Shown: positions 8,254-15,785 of the stretch, one piece after another
How the letters are laid out: each line of letters opens with the position of its first letter
Numbering within the stretch: the first letter of the stretch is position 1
Assembly: GCA_028689735.1 (NCBI GenBank)
Contig: JAQVCP010000021.1
Location: forward strand, 1-40,898
Source: Hespellia sp.
GTDB lineage: Bacteria > Bacillota > Clostridia > Lachnospirales > Lachnospiraceae
Reading direction: 5' to 3'
Length of the DNA stretch: 40,898 bases
Translations under genes and position numbers: made by a program
Notes under the pieces: model-generated
Databases searched by the model: none
Seen by the model: only the letters and a program-made list of their open reading frames with translations
What the model was told of the DNA's origin: nothing

Positions 8254-8283
8254 AGAAGGGAGTCCCGATGGGGCTTCTTTTTT
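8254..8283 (+). terminator. Probable terminator before the mraZ leader
   Basis: GAAG (8255-8258) pairs with CTTC (8274-8277), and TCCC pairs with GGGG across a GAT loop, with a small bulge between them, followed by six T. Moderate stem quality but correct T-tract. Confidence 0.55.
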
Positions 8284-8286
8284 GTT

Positions 8287-8317
8287 GTCCAGGAAAGTTC
8301 GGAGAACTTTCCTGGAC
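8287..8317. repeat. Perfect 14-bp inverted repeat
   Basis: GTCCAGGAAAGTTC and GAACTTTCCTGGAC are perfect complements around a GGA loop. It starts three bases after a terminator T-tract. A degenerate left arm (GTCTGGAAAAGTTC) follows the ftsZ terminator at 20817-20830, so this may be a dispersed palindromic repeat. Confidence 0.7.
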
Positions 8318-8320
8318 GGC

Positions 8321-8588
8321 AGAATTTGCGGTATGGCTAAGATTGGTTCATAACGTCAAAAAATGCCCCCACCACTCTCCACCATATTTCATCTTTGATA
8401 TGTGAACAAGCATTTGGCATGGTAAAAAAATGTAAAAAAAACACATAAACACAACATATGGTGAATTAACGAAGATGGAACACTACACTAAGTACTTTGG
8501 AGATAATGAATGGTCAAAAGCCTTGAATTTTAAGATTTTTGACCATTTGTGCAAAATGCTTAAAACGGGAAAAAACAGAAAAAAAGGG
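8321..8588 (+). other. Non-coding stretch upstream of mraZ
   Basis: No convincing gene is seen in this AT-rich stretch. It contains a C-rich patch (CCCCCACCACTCTCCACC, 8365-8382) and a nested hairpin at 8509-8547: AATGGTCAAAA pairs with TTTTGACCATT, and inside it CTT pairs with AAG around GAATTTT. The hairpin lies about 40 bp upstream of the mraZ promoter and could be an operator or the end of an unseen transcript. Confidence 0.5.
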
Positions 8589-8661
8589 TTGAAAATGGTG
8601 GGCGGGTGGTATAGAATGGAGTCAAGTGGTAGGAAGTGGTAGATAGTGGTGACAAAGTGGT
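8589..8661 (+). promoter_or_regulatory. mraZ (dcw) promoter with four MraZ-type boxes
   Basis: TTGAAA (8589-8594) and TAGAAT (8612-8617) have a 17-bp spacer. Directly downstream, GTGGT is repeated at 8626, 8636, 8646 and 8657, most copies preceded by A and followed by AG. The 10, 10 and 11-bp periods place all copies on one face of the helix. MraZ proteins of other bacteria bind such direct repeats with about 10-bp period upstream of their own gene, so this is very likely the autoregulatory operator. Confidence 0.8.
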
Positions 8662-8697
8662 AGATGCATTGTCCACTTTGAAAGAGGGTGTACCCAT

Positions 8698-9135
8698 ATG
8701 TTATTAGGAGAATACAATCATAGTATTGATGATAAGGGCAGATTAATCATTCCTGCTAAGTTACGTGAGGAGCTGGGTGACAGCTTCGTTATTTGTAACG
8801 GCTTAGAAGGATGCTTGTTTGTGTATTCTCAAGAAGAATGGGAAAACTTTGTAGGAGAGCTAGAAACCTTACCACGGATGAACAAAGATGCCAGAGCTTT
8901 CAAGCGTTATTTTTTTGGAAGTGCATCAGAAGGTAGTTTTGACAAGCAGGGAAGAGTACTGATTACACCATCACTCCGAAAGGCTGCCAATCTGGAGAAA
9001 GATGTGGTTCTAGTAGGGGTACAGGATCGTGTCGAGATTTGGGATAAGGCCCGTTGGGAAGATCAGAGCGATATTTCCGAAGACGATATGGATGCAATTG
9101 CAGAACGTATGGAGTCGATTGGAATCAGAATCTAA
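8698..9135 (+). CDS. mraZ: Transcriptional regulator MraZ
   Basis: This 145-residue protein has two tandem AbrB-like (SpoVT) MraZ repeats. Repeat one contains YNHSIDDKGRLIIPAKLR and repeat two contains SEGSFDKQGRVLITPSLR, each with the DxxGR signature. MraZ forms ring-shaped oligomers, binds GT-rich direct repeats and controls the division and cell-wall cluster. It is the first gene of the dcw cluster here, starting at ATG 8698 behind AGAGGG. The four GTGGT repeats just upstream are its likely target. It is followed by 141 bp with a strong inverted repeat before rsmH. Confidence 0.97.
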   Translation: MLLGEYNHSIDDKGRLIIPAKLREELGDSFVICNGLEGCLFVYSQEEWENFVGELETLPRMNKDARAFKRYFFGSASEGSFDKQGRVLITPSLRKAANLEKDVVLVGVQDRVEIWDKARWEDQSDISEDDMDAIAERMESIGIRI

Positions 9136-9188
9136 GGACTTGCAGGATACCGTGGGGAGACATGGTATACAGAATTACTTTAATGGGC

Positions 9189-9227
9189 ACATCTAATAAG
9201 AATTTGAACTAAGTTCAAATCGGATGT
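9189..9227. other. Extended inverted repeat between mraZ and rsmH
   Basis: ATTTGAACT (9202-9210) and AGTTCAAAT (9212-9220) form a perfect 9-bp-arm palindrome around one A. Outer arms ACATC (9189-9193) and GATGT (9223-9227) extend it into a cruciform or hairpin. No T-tract follows, so it is more likely an operator or mRNA processing hairpin than a terminator. Confidence 0.55.
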
Positions 9228-9276
9228 ACGCAGGTAATGCTTCTTTTTCAAAAGCGTTACGAGAATGGAGGATGTT

Positions 9277-10212
9277 ATGGCATTCAAGCACACATCAGTT
9301 TTACTGAATGAGACGGTAGATGGATTGGCTGTTAAGCCAGATGGCATTTACGTCGATGCTACACTCGGAGGAGGCGGACATGCCTATGAGGTGTGTAGGA
9401 AACTAGGTAACAAGGGGAGTTTTATAGGAATAGACCAGGACGCTGCTGCAATTGCTGCTGCCAGTGTTCGACTAGGCGACTTCGGGGAGAAAGTAACAAT
9501 AATCAGAAGCAATTATTGCGAAATGAAGTCGAAGCTTCATGAGATAGGCATTGACAAAGTCGATGGGATCGTTCTTGATCTGGGCGTGTCTTCATATCAG
9601 CTTGACACGGCAGACCGGGGATTTTCTTATCGTTATGATGCACCGCTGGACATGAGAATGGACCAGAGGCAGGAGATGACTGCCAAGGACATCGTCAATG
9701 GCTACAGTGAGATGGACCTTTTTCGTGTTATCAGAGATTATGGGGAAGATAAGTTTGCCAAGAATATTGCCAAGCATATCGTAATCGAACGCGAAAAAGG
9801 TACTATTGAAACAACAGGACAATTGATAGAAATCATAAGACATGCCATACCAATGAAGATGCAGAAGACGTCGGGACATCCGGCGAAGAGAACCTTTCAG
9901 GCAATTCGAATTGAATTGAACAGGGAGCTGGAAGTATTGCGGGATTCGCTGGATGACATGATTGATTTGCTTAATCCAGGAGGAAGGATTTGTATTATTA
10001 CCTTCCATTCACTGGAAGACAGGATTGTTAAGAGTATCTTCCGAAAAAATGAGAACCCTTGCACCTGTCCGAGTTCATTTCCCATGTGTGTATGTGGGAA
10101 TGTCTCAAAGGGGAGAGTTATAACAAAGAAACCAATATTACCAAGTGAAGAGGAACTGGAGAGCAACAGTCGCTCCAAGAGTGCAAAACTTCGTATCTTC
10201 GAACGCAAGTAG
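9277..10212 (+). CDS. rsmH: 16S rRNA (cytosine-1402 N4)-methyltransferase RsmH
   Basis: This 311-residue S-adenosylmethionine-dependent enzyme methylates N4 of C1402 in the decoding centre of 16S rRNA. Motifs: [22 protein letters not shown] (SAM-binding motif I), [56 protein letters not shown] and [14 protein letters not shown] cysteine-bearing [13 protein letters not shown] segment near the C-terminus is as in classical MraW. The ATG at 9277 is chosen over 9265 because GGAGG (9267-9271) sits five bases before it. A paralogue lies at 26129-27184. Confidence 0.97.
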   Translation: MAFKHTSVLLNETVDGLAVKPDGIYVDATLGGGGHAYEVCRKLGNKGSFIGIDQDAAAIAAASVRLGDFGEKVTIIRSNYCEMKSKLHEIGIDKVDGIVLDLGVSSYQLDTADRGFSYRYDAPLDMRMDQRQEMTAKDIVNGYSEMDLFRVIRDYGEDKFAKNIAKHIVIEREKGTIETTGQLIEIIRHAIPMKMQKTSGHPAKRTFQAIRIELNRELEVLRDSLDDMIDLLNPGGRICIITFHSLEDRIVKSIFRKNENPCTCPSSFPMCVCGNVSKGRVITKKPILPSEEELESNSRSKSAKLRIFERK

Positions 10213-10236
10213 TACGGGGAGAAAGGGGTAAGCAGC

Positions 10237-10776
10237 ATGGCAGACAGAAGACAGAGACAGCAAAGTGTCTCAAGACAACAATATTACAGTGACAGACAAG
10301 CATACATCTACGGCAATGCTGCGCGTCAACCCGAAGTACTACCAAGGACGAAGAAAAAAGTAAGAGTCCGTAAGCCGCAACATACAAGCAGACAGGTGAG
10401 GCAGAACCGCAACCGGGCTTTTAATATGGATTTTGCATACGTTGCATTTTTGGCAGCAGCAGCAATCTGTATGATGATTGTGTGCATACATTTCCTTCAG
10501 ATTCAATCTGAGATCAAGACAAGAACAGATAAAATTTCAACTCTTCAGCTGGAACTTACATCGTTGAAAGAAGAAAATGACACGGCGTACAATGTAGTAG
10601 TGGATTCTATAAATATTGAAGATATCAGAAACAAAGCGATGAACGAGATGGGTATGGTGTATGCAGTCAATGGACAGGTTATTTCGTATGACAGCCCGAC
10701 CAGTGATTATGTAACACAGTATGCAGATATACCAGAAAGTGGTGTACTCGCCCAGTCGGATGAAGCAGAAAAATAG
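10237..10776 (+). CDS. ftsL: FtsL-like septum formation initiator protein
   Basis: This 179-residue bitopic protein has an Arg/Gln-rich cytoplasmic tail (residues 1-65), one membrane helix (about 67-86, YVAFLAAAAICMMIVCIHFL), a coiled coil (about 88-115, SEIKTRTDKISTLQLELTSLKEEN) and a C-terminal region containing IRNKAMNEMGMVYAVNGQVISY, which matches the FtsL/DivIC pattern after the coil. FtsL partners DivIC and DivIB and activates the FtsW-FtsI synthase. Its position between rsmH and the first PBP gene is the conserved ftsL slot. The cytoplasmic tail is longer than usual for FtsL. Confidence 0.85.
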   Translation: MADRRQRQQSVSRQQYYSDRQAYIYGNAARQPEVLPRTKKKVRVRKPQHTSRQVRQNRNRAFNMDFAYVAFLAAAAICMMIVCIHFLQIQSEIKTRTDKISTLQLELTSLKEENDTAYNVVVDSINIEDIRNKAMNEMGMVYAVNGQVISYDSPTSDYVTQYADIPESGVLAQSDEAEK

Positions 10777-10810
10777 AGTATTATGGAGTAAGAATTAAAA
10801 AGGTGAAAAT

Positions 10811-12853
10811 ATGGCGAGGAGATACAAAAAAAATCGGTTTCAGTTTCTGAAACGAAAATTTCCGAAGCGTATGCAGAAAAAGCTAGCAATGGTCTTTACA
10901 GCTATTGTACTAGCTTTTGTTGTACTTATAGGTAGAATTACTTATATCAATGCTTCCAAAGGAGATAAGTATACAAAGATTGTTCTGGAACAGCAGCAAT
11001 ACGACAGTCAGACAATCCCGTACAAACGAGGGGATATCATTGACCGGAATGGAACGAAGGTTGCAACAAGCGAGCGGGTGTACAATGTCATTCTGGATGC
11101 TAAACTTCTTATGGATGATAAGAAATATTTAACACCGACATTGAAGGTGCTAAAGGACTGCTTTGGCATCGAAGAGACGGATGTGCAGACGATTCTCACG
11201 GACAGCCCTACTAGCCGATATACTATTTTAAAAAAAGGTGTGGACTACGATACTGCAAAGAAATTCAAAGAGATCGATGCAGATGATGAGAATTATCCGG
11301 ATATTGCGGGAATCTGGCTTGAGGATGATTACAGCCGGACTTACCCGTATAATAGTCTGGCAAGTGATTTGATTGGTTTTACAGCATCTGGAAATGTGGG
11401 AACTGCTGGGATTGAAGCGGCTTACAATTCTGTTTTAAATGGAACAGATGGAAGAGAATATGGATACCTGACGGAGGATTCATCCCTGGAGCGTACAGTC
11501 AAAGAAGCGACAGATGGATACAACGTAGTGACGACCATCGATGTGACGCTGCAGAGCATAGTGGAGCAGTGCATCAAGGAGTTCAACGACGAGCATGCCA
11601 ATACGGCAAGGGCTGGGGAGCCGGGAAGCAAGAATACCGGAGTCATTATTATGAATCCAAATACTGGCGAGATTCTGGCAGAAGCATCATATCCAAATTT
11701 TGATTTGAACAATCCGAGAGAGCTTACGACTGCGTACTCGGCGGAAGCGATTGCTGCTATGTCGGATGAGCAGAAGCTGGAGGCGCTGAATGCACTGTGG
11801 AGGAACTTCTGCGTCAGTGATGCCTATGAACCGGGATCCACGGTGAAACCATTTACCATAGCTGCTGCGTTAGAGACCGGTGCAATCAATGGATCAGAGA
11901 CCTATAATTGCAGCGGCGCTCTTCATGTCGGCGATTATGACATTCATTGCCATCTGCGTTCCGGGCATGGGACGGAGACTGTGGAGGAAGCGGTTGCCAA
12001 TTCCTGCAACGTGGCGCTGATGGAGATTGCAGAAGTAATCGGCGTGGAGAACTTCACGAAATACCAGCACATTTTTGGTTTTGGAGAATATACTGGAATC
12101 GATCTTCCAGGAGAAGCGTCTACATCATCCCTGCTCTACTCCGCTGACAGCATGGGAATTACAGATTTGGCAACCAATTCATTTGGCCAGAATTTTAATG
12201 TGACAATGACTCAGCTGGTGACGGGCTTTAGCTCACTGATAAACGGTGGAAACTATTATGAGCCTCACGTTGTGAAACAGATACAGGATCAGAATGGTAA
12301 TGTAATCGAGACCAAGACACCGACACTTCTGAAAAAGACAATTTCGGAGGAAACCTCTACTCTGTTGAAGCAGTACATGAAAGCAGTAGTAGATTATGGG
12401 ACGGGAACCGAATGCCAGGTGGAAGGATACGATATCGGCGGCAAGACGGGTACCGCAGAGAAACTTCCGAGAGGAGAGGGGAATTATCTGCTGTCTTTTG
12501 TAGGCTACGCACCACAGGAAAATCCGGAGGTGGTAGTGTATGTTGTGATTGACGAGGCAAACTCAGACAACCAGTCCAACAGTGCTTTGGTGGCGGGATT
12601 ATCGCAGAAGATTATGGCGCAGGCATTTCCTTATCTGAACATTACAACAGTGGAAGGATATGACCCGGTGGCGGCAGCTGCAGCTGCAAAAGAAGCGGCA
12701 CAGGAGGAAGCAGCTACAGAAGAATATACTTCCTACGATGAAGAATATGACGACAACTACAATAACGAAGACGGCTACTATGGAGATGAAAATTATGACC
12801 CGGATTATACAGACTGGGTGACAGATGATTCTCAAGATGAAAGCGCAGAATAG
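10811..12853 (+). CDS. ftsI: Class B penicillin-binding protein (FtsI/PBP2B-like transpeptidase)
   Basis: This 680-residue division transpeptidase has a basic N-terminus, one membrane helix (about residues 25-45), a PBP dimerisation domain (RGDIIDRNGTKVATSERVYNV) and a transpeptidase domain. Active-site motifs are all canonical: STVK at 343 (nucleophilic Ser), SCN at 398 and KTGT at 545. No PASTA domain is visible. The C-terminus is odd: after an Ala/Glu-rich linker (about 620-640) comes a tail of about 45 residues built almost only of Asp, Glu, Tyr and Asn, very like the tail of DivIB in this cluster. It pairs with FtsW for septal peptidoglycan. A strong terminator-like hairpin follows the stop. 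Confidence 0.93.
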   Translation: MARRYKKNRFQFLKRKFPKRMQKKLAMVFTAIVLAFVVLIGRITYINASKGDKYTKIVLEQQQYDSQTIPYKRGDIIDRNGTKVATSERVYNVILDAKLLMDDKKYLTPTLKVLKDCFGIEETDVQTILTDSPTSRYTILKKGVDYDTAKKFKEIDADDENYPDIAGIWLEDDYSRTYPYNSLASDLIGFTASGNVGTAGIEAAYNSVLNGTDGREYGYLTEDSSLERTVKEATDGYNVVTTIDVTLQSIVEQCIKEFNDEHANTARAGEPGSKNTGVIIMNPNTGEILAEASYPNFDLNNPRELTTAYSAEAIAAMSDEQKLEALNALWRNFCVSDAYEPGSTVKPFTIAAALETGAINGSETYNCSGALHVGDYDIHCHLRSGHGTETVEEAVANSCNVALMEIAEVIGVENFTKYQHIFGFGEYTGIDLPGEASTSSLLYSADSMGITDLATNSFGQNFNVTMTQLVTGFSSLINGGNYYEPHVVKQIQDQNGNVIETKTPTLLKKTISEETSTLLKQYMKAVVDYGTGTECQVEGYDIGGKTGTAEKLPRGEGNYLLSFVGYAPQENPEVVVYVVIDEANSDNQSNSALVAGLSQKIMAQAFPYLNITTVEGYDPVAAAAAAKEAAQEEAATEEYTSYDEEYDDNYNNEDGYYGDENYDPDYTDWVTDDSQDESAE

Positions 12854-12871
12854 TAGTAAATTGAGATAGAA

Positions 12872-14701
12872 ATGAATAACCTTAGGAATGATGTAATAAA
12901 TTATAACAACATCTTCCTGAGGTTTTTGTTTGCAATGAAAAATAAAACATATATCAGAAAAAAAGAAATGATTGTATTTTTTGGAGCAGTCCTCATTTTG
13001 CTTTCGCTTATGGGCAGGCTGGTTTATCTGATGATCTTTCGTGCGGAATATTATCAGGAGAAAGCCAGGACGCTCCATGAGCGGGAACGTGACATCAAGG
13101 CAGCAAGGGGAGAAATCCTGGACTGCAGAGGGACTGTACTTGCGGCGAATAGGACGGTCTGTACCATATCGGTCATCCATAATCAGATCGAGGATGCTGA
13201 GCGTGTTATCCAAGTTCTGACAGCAGAGCTTGGAATGGAGGTGGAGGAAGTAAGAAAACAGGTGGAAAAGGTTTCTTCGATTGAGCGAATCAAGACGAAT
13301 GTAGAAAAGGAAACAGGAGATAAGATTCGGGCGTATGACCTTCCGGGAGTAAAAGTGGATGAGGATTATAAACGATATTATCCTTACAATGAGCTGGCCT
13401 CCAAGGTTCTTGGCTTTACCGGTGGCGACAACCAGGGAATCATCGGTCTGGAGGTGGTCTATGAGGAATATCTGAAAGGGGAAAATGGGAAAATCCTGAC
13501 GATGACAGATGCCCGGGGTGTGGAGCTGGAAGGTGTTGCAGAAGACCGGATTGAGCCGGTTGCCGGCGAAAATCTGCAAATTAGTCTGGATTACAATATC
13601 CAGAGCTATGCACAGCAGGCGGCGGAAAAGGTCATGGAAGAAAAGCAGGCAGACAAAGTCGCTATCATACTGATGAATCCCCAGAATGGAGAAGTGCTGG
13701 CGATGGTAAATGTGCCGGAATTCAATCTCAACGACCCTTATACCTTAAGTGGCAGCGGGGAAGGAATCACAGATGAGGAACGACAGAACCGTCTGAATCA
13801 GATGTGGCGAAACGGCTGCATCAATGATACGTATGAACCGGGGTCAACCTTTAAGATTATTACCTCTTCAGCCTGTCTGGAGGAAGGTGTCGTGAAGCTT
13901 TCGGATACCTTTAGCTGCCCTGGGTACCGGGTGGTAGAAGATCGGAAAATCCGATGCCATAAAGTCGGTGGACACGGAGGGGAAACCTTTGTAGAAGGAA
14001 TACAGAATTCCTGCAATCCTGTGTTTATTGATATCGGACTGCGTCTGGGGGCAGAGCGCTTTTATGATTATTTTGAGCAGTTCGGGCTGCTTGGAAAGAC
14101 AAAGATTGATCTCCCGGGGGAGGCGGCGACGATCATGCATAAAAAAGAAGATATTGGATTAGTTGAGCTTGCTACCATGACCTTTGGCCAGTCCTTTCAG
14201 ATTACACCAATCCAGATGGCTACCACCGTAAGTTCGCTGGTCAATGGAGGAACTCGTGTGACTCCCCACTTCGGAGTACAGGTGGTAGATCAGGAAGGTA
14301 AAACAATCGAGAAATTCAAATACAGTATTCAGAACGAAATAGTTTCCAAAGAAACTTCGGAAACTATGCAGCAGCTTTTGAAAAGCGTGGTGGAAGATGG
14401 ATCTGGAATCAATGGTTATATTGAAGGATATGAAATCGGAGGAAAGACAGCGACTTCCCAGACACTTCCGAGAAGTGCCAACAAATACATTTCTTCCTTT
14501 ATTGGCTTTGCTCCGGCTGACAATCCGACGGTACTTGGAATGTGTGTTATTTATAATCCCCAGGGAATCTACTACGGGGGGACGATCGCGGCACCGGTAA
14601 TCCGGGATATTTTTGAAAATATTTTTCCTTATCTGGGGATAGAAAAACAGGAGGGAAATACACTCCCGGAGGAAGGTGAACAACAAGGAAACAGCGAGTG
14701 A
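12872..14701 (+). CDS. Second class B PBP (SpoVD/FtsI-like) with KTA in place of KTG
   Basis: This is a 609-residue transpeptidase if translated from ATG 12872, or 588 from ATG 12935. A membrane helix (IVFFGAVLILLSLMGRLVYLMIF) precedes a dimerisation domain (ARGEILDCRGTVLAANRTV) and a transpeptidase domain with STFK (Ser 325), SCN and GGKTAT (Lys 525). The third motif is normally KTG; here Gly is Ala. The order after the division PBP suggests a SpoVD-like sporulation PBP, but no PASTA domain is present. The start is unclear: 12872 has only a weak GAGATAG site, and a terminator-like hairpin spans codons 3-18; 12935 has no good ribosome site. The acidic tail of the preceding PBP is absent; the C-terminus is a short Glu-rich end. 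Confidence 0.9.
   Translation: MNNLRNDVINYNNIFLRFLFAMKNKTYIRKKEMIVFFGAVLILLSLMGRLVYLMIFRAEYYQEKARTLHERERDIKAARGEILDCRGTVLAANRTVCTISVIHNQIEDAERVIQVLTAELGMEVEEVRKQVEKVSSIERIKTNVEKETGDKIRAYDLPGVKVDEDYKRYYPYNELASKVLGFTGGDNQGIIGLEVVYEEYLKGENGKILTMTDARGVELEGVAEDRIEPVAGENLQISLDYNIQSYAQQAAEKVMEEKQADKVAIILMNPQNGEVLAMVNVPEFNLNDPYTLSGSGEGITDEERQNRLNQMWRNGCINDTYEPGSTFKIITSSACLEEGVVKLSDTFSCPGYRVVEDRKIRCHKVGGHGGETFVEGIQNSCNPVFIDIGLRLGAERFYDYFEQFGLLGKTKIDLPGEAATIMHKKEDIGLVELATMTFGQSFQITPIQMATTVSSLVNGGTRVTPHFGVQVVDQEGKTIEKFKYSIQNEIVSKETSETMQQLLKSVVEDGSGINGYIEGYEIGGKTATSQTLPRSANKYISSFIGFAPADNPTVLGMCVIYNPQGIYYGGTIAAPVIRDIFENIFPYLGIEKQEGNTLPEEGEQQGNSE
12878..12930 (+). terminator. Terminator or attenuator at the start of the second PBP gene
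   Basis: AACCTTAGGAA (12878-12888) pairs with TTCCTGAGGTT (12914-12924), one G-U pair. After a bulged T, GATGT (12890-12894) pairs with ACATC (12909-12913). The 16-bp stem has an AT loop and is followed by TTTTTGTTT. This is a textbook intrinsic terminator, positioned between the two PBP genes and over the first codons of the second. Confidence 0.75.
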
Positions 14702-14732
14702 GGAAAAGCTGCCAGGTACCCACTACAAATGG

Positions 14733-14761
14733 TTGAAAAACAAAATAGAATGGGGTATACT
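14733..14761 (+). promoter_or_regulatory. Internal promoter before mraY
   Basis: TTGAAA (14733-14738) and TATACT (14756-14761) have a 17-bp spacer in the gap between the second PBP gene and mraY. This lets mraY, murD and ftsW be expressed independently of the upstream hairpin. Confidence 0.7.
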
Positions 14762-14799
14762 GTTTTAGACAATGACGAATGAAAAAAAGAGGTGCGTTT

Positions 14800-15756
14800 A
14801 TGAACTATAATGTAGTGATACCAGTGTTAATTTCTTTTGCGCTAAGCGTGATTATGGGACCCATTGTAATCCCTTTTTTAAGAAGGCTCAAGATGGGGCA
14901 GACAGAGCGTGAGGACGGAGTACAGTCACATTTAAAGAAAGCCGGAACCCCGACTATGGGCGGGGTGATTATACTGGGAAGTATTGTGATTACCTCACTG
15001 TTCTATTTGAAGGATTACCCGAAGATTATTCCGATACTGTTTCTGACAGTGGGATTTGGACTGATCGGTTTTCTGGATGATTATCTAAAGGTAGTCATGA
15101 AGCGTTCGGATGGATTGTATCCCAAACAGAAGATGGCATTGCAGATCGTAGTAACTGCAATTTTTGCATTTTATATCGTGAAGGTGGCGAAGATTCCACT
15201 GACCCTTCTGATTCCGTTTACCGGAGGGAAGTATCTGAATATTGGCTGGCTTTCAATTCCACTGCTGTTTATCGCAGTGATCGGGACGGTCAATGGCACG
15301 AACTTTACAGATGGTCTGGATGGTCTGGCTTCCAGTGTTACTGTTTTAGTTGCAACATTTTTCACAGTGGTTGCAATCGGAACGAGGAGCGGAATTGAAC
15401 CGATTACCTGTGCGGTGGTCGGAGCACTGCTTGGCTTCCTGTTATTTAATGTATACCCTGCAAGCGTGTTTATGGGAGATACAGGCTCCCTTGCTCTGGG
15501 TGGATTCGTAGCAGCAACAGCGTATATGATGCAGATGCCGATTTTTATCTGTATTGTGGGCCTGATTTATCTGATAGAAGTGATCTCAGTTATGATTCAG
15601 GTTACATATTTCAAGGCAACTGGCGGAAAAAGGTTCTTTAAGATGGCACCGATCCACCATCATTTTGAATTATGTGGCTGGTCAGAGACCAGAGTAGTTG
15701 CAGTGTTCTCAATCGTGACAGCAATCCTTTGTCTGGTTGCGCTTATGGCTTTGTAA
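14800..15756 (+). CDS. mraY: Phospho-N-acetylmuramoyl-pentapeptide transferase MraY
   Basis: This 318-residue polytopic membrane enzyme transfers phospho-MurNAc-pentapeptide from UDP to undecaprenyl phosphate, making lipid I. Signatures: HLKKAGTPTMGG, GFLDDYLKV (the aspartate pair), NGTNFTDGLDGLA, VYPASVFMGDTGSLALGG and the HHHFE loop (APIHHHFELCGW). About ten membrane helices are visible. ATG 14800 is preferred over 14779 because the AAGAGGTG ribosome site lies between them. It follows a 17-bp-spacer promoter and is 29 bp ahead of murD. Confidence 0.97.
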   Translation: MNYNVVIPVLISFALSVIMGPIVIPFLRRLKMGQTEREDGVQSHLKKAGTPTMGGVIILGSIVITSLFYLKDYPKIIPILFLTVGFGLIGFLDDYLKVVMKRSDGLYPKQKMALQIVVTAIFAFYIVKVAKIPLTLLIPFTGGKYLNIGWLSIPLLFIAVIGTVNGTNFTDGLDGLASSVTVLVATFFTVVAIGTRSGIEPITCAVVGALLGFLLFNVYPASVFMGDTGSLALGGFVAATAYMMQMPIFICIVGLIYLIEVISVMIQVTYFKATGGKRFFKMAPIHHHFELCGWSETRVVAVFSIVTAILCLVALMAL

Positions 15757-15785
15757 GGGGCCTTACATTATAGGAGGATAGGAAA

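Noticed and set aside
9202-9220. LexA/SOS box at the mraZ-rsmH palindrome
   Set aside because: GAAC and GTTC are three bases apart, whereas the Gram-positive SOS box needs four, and flanking bases do not fit.
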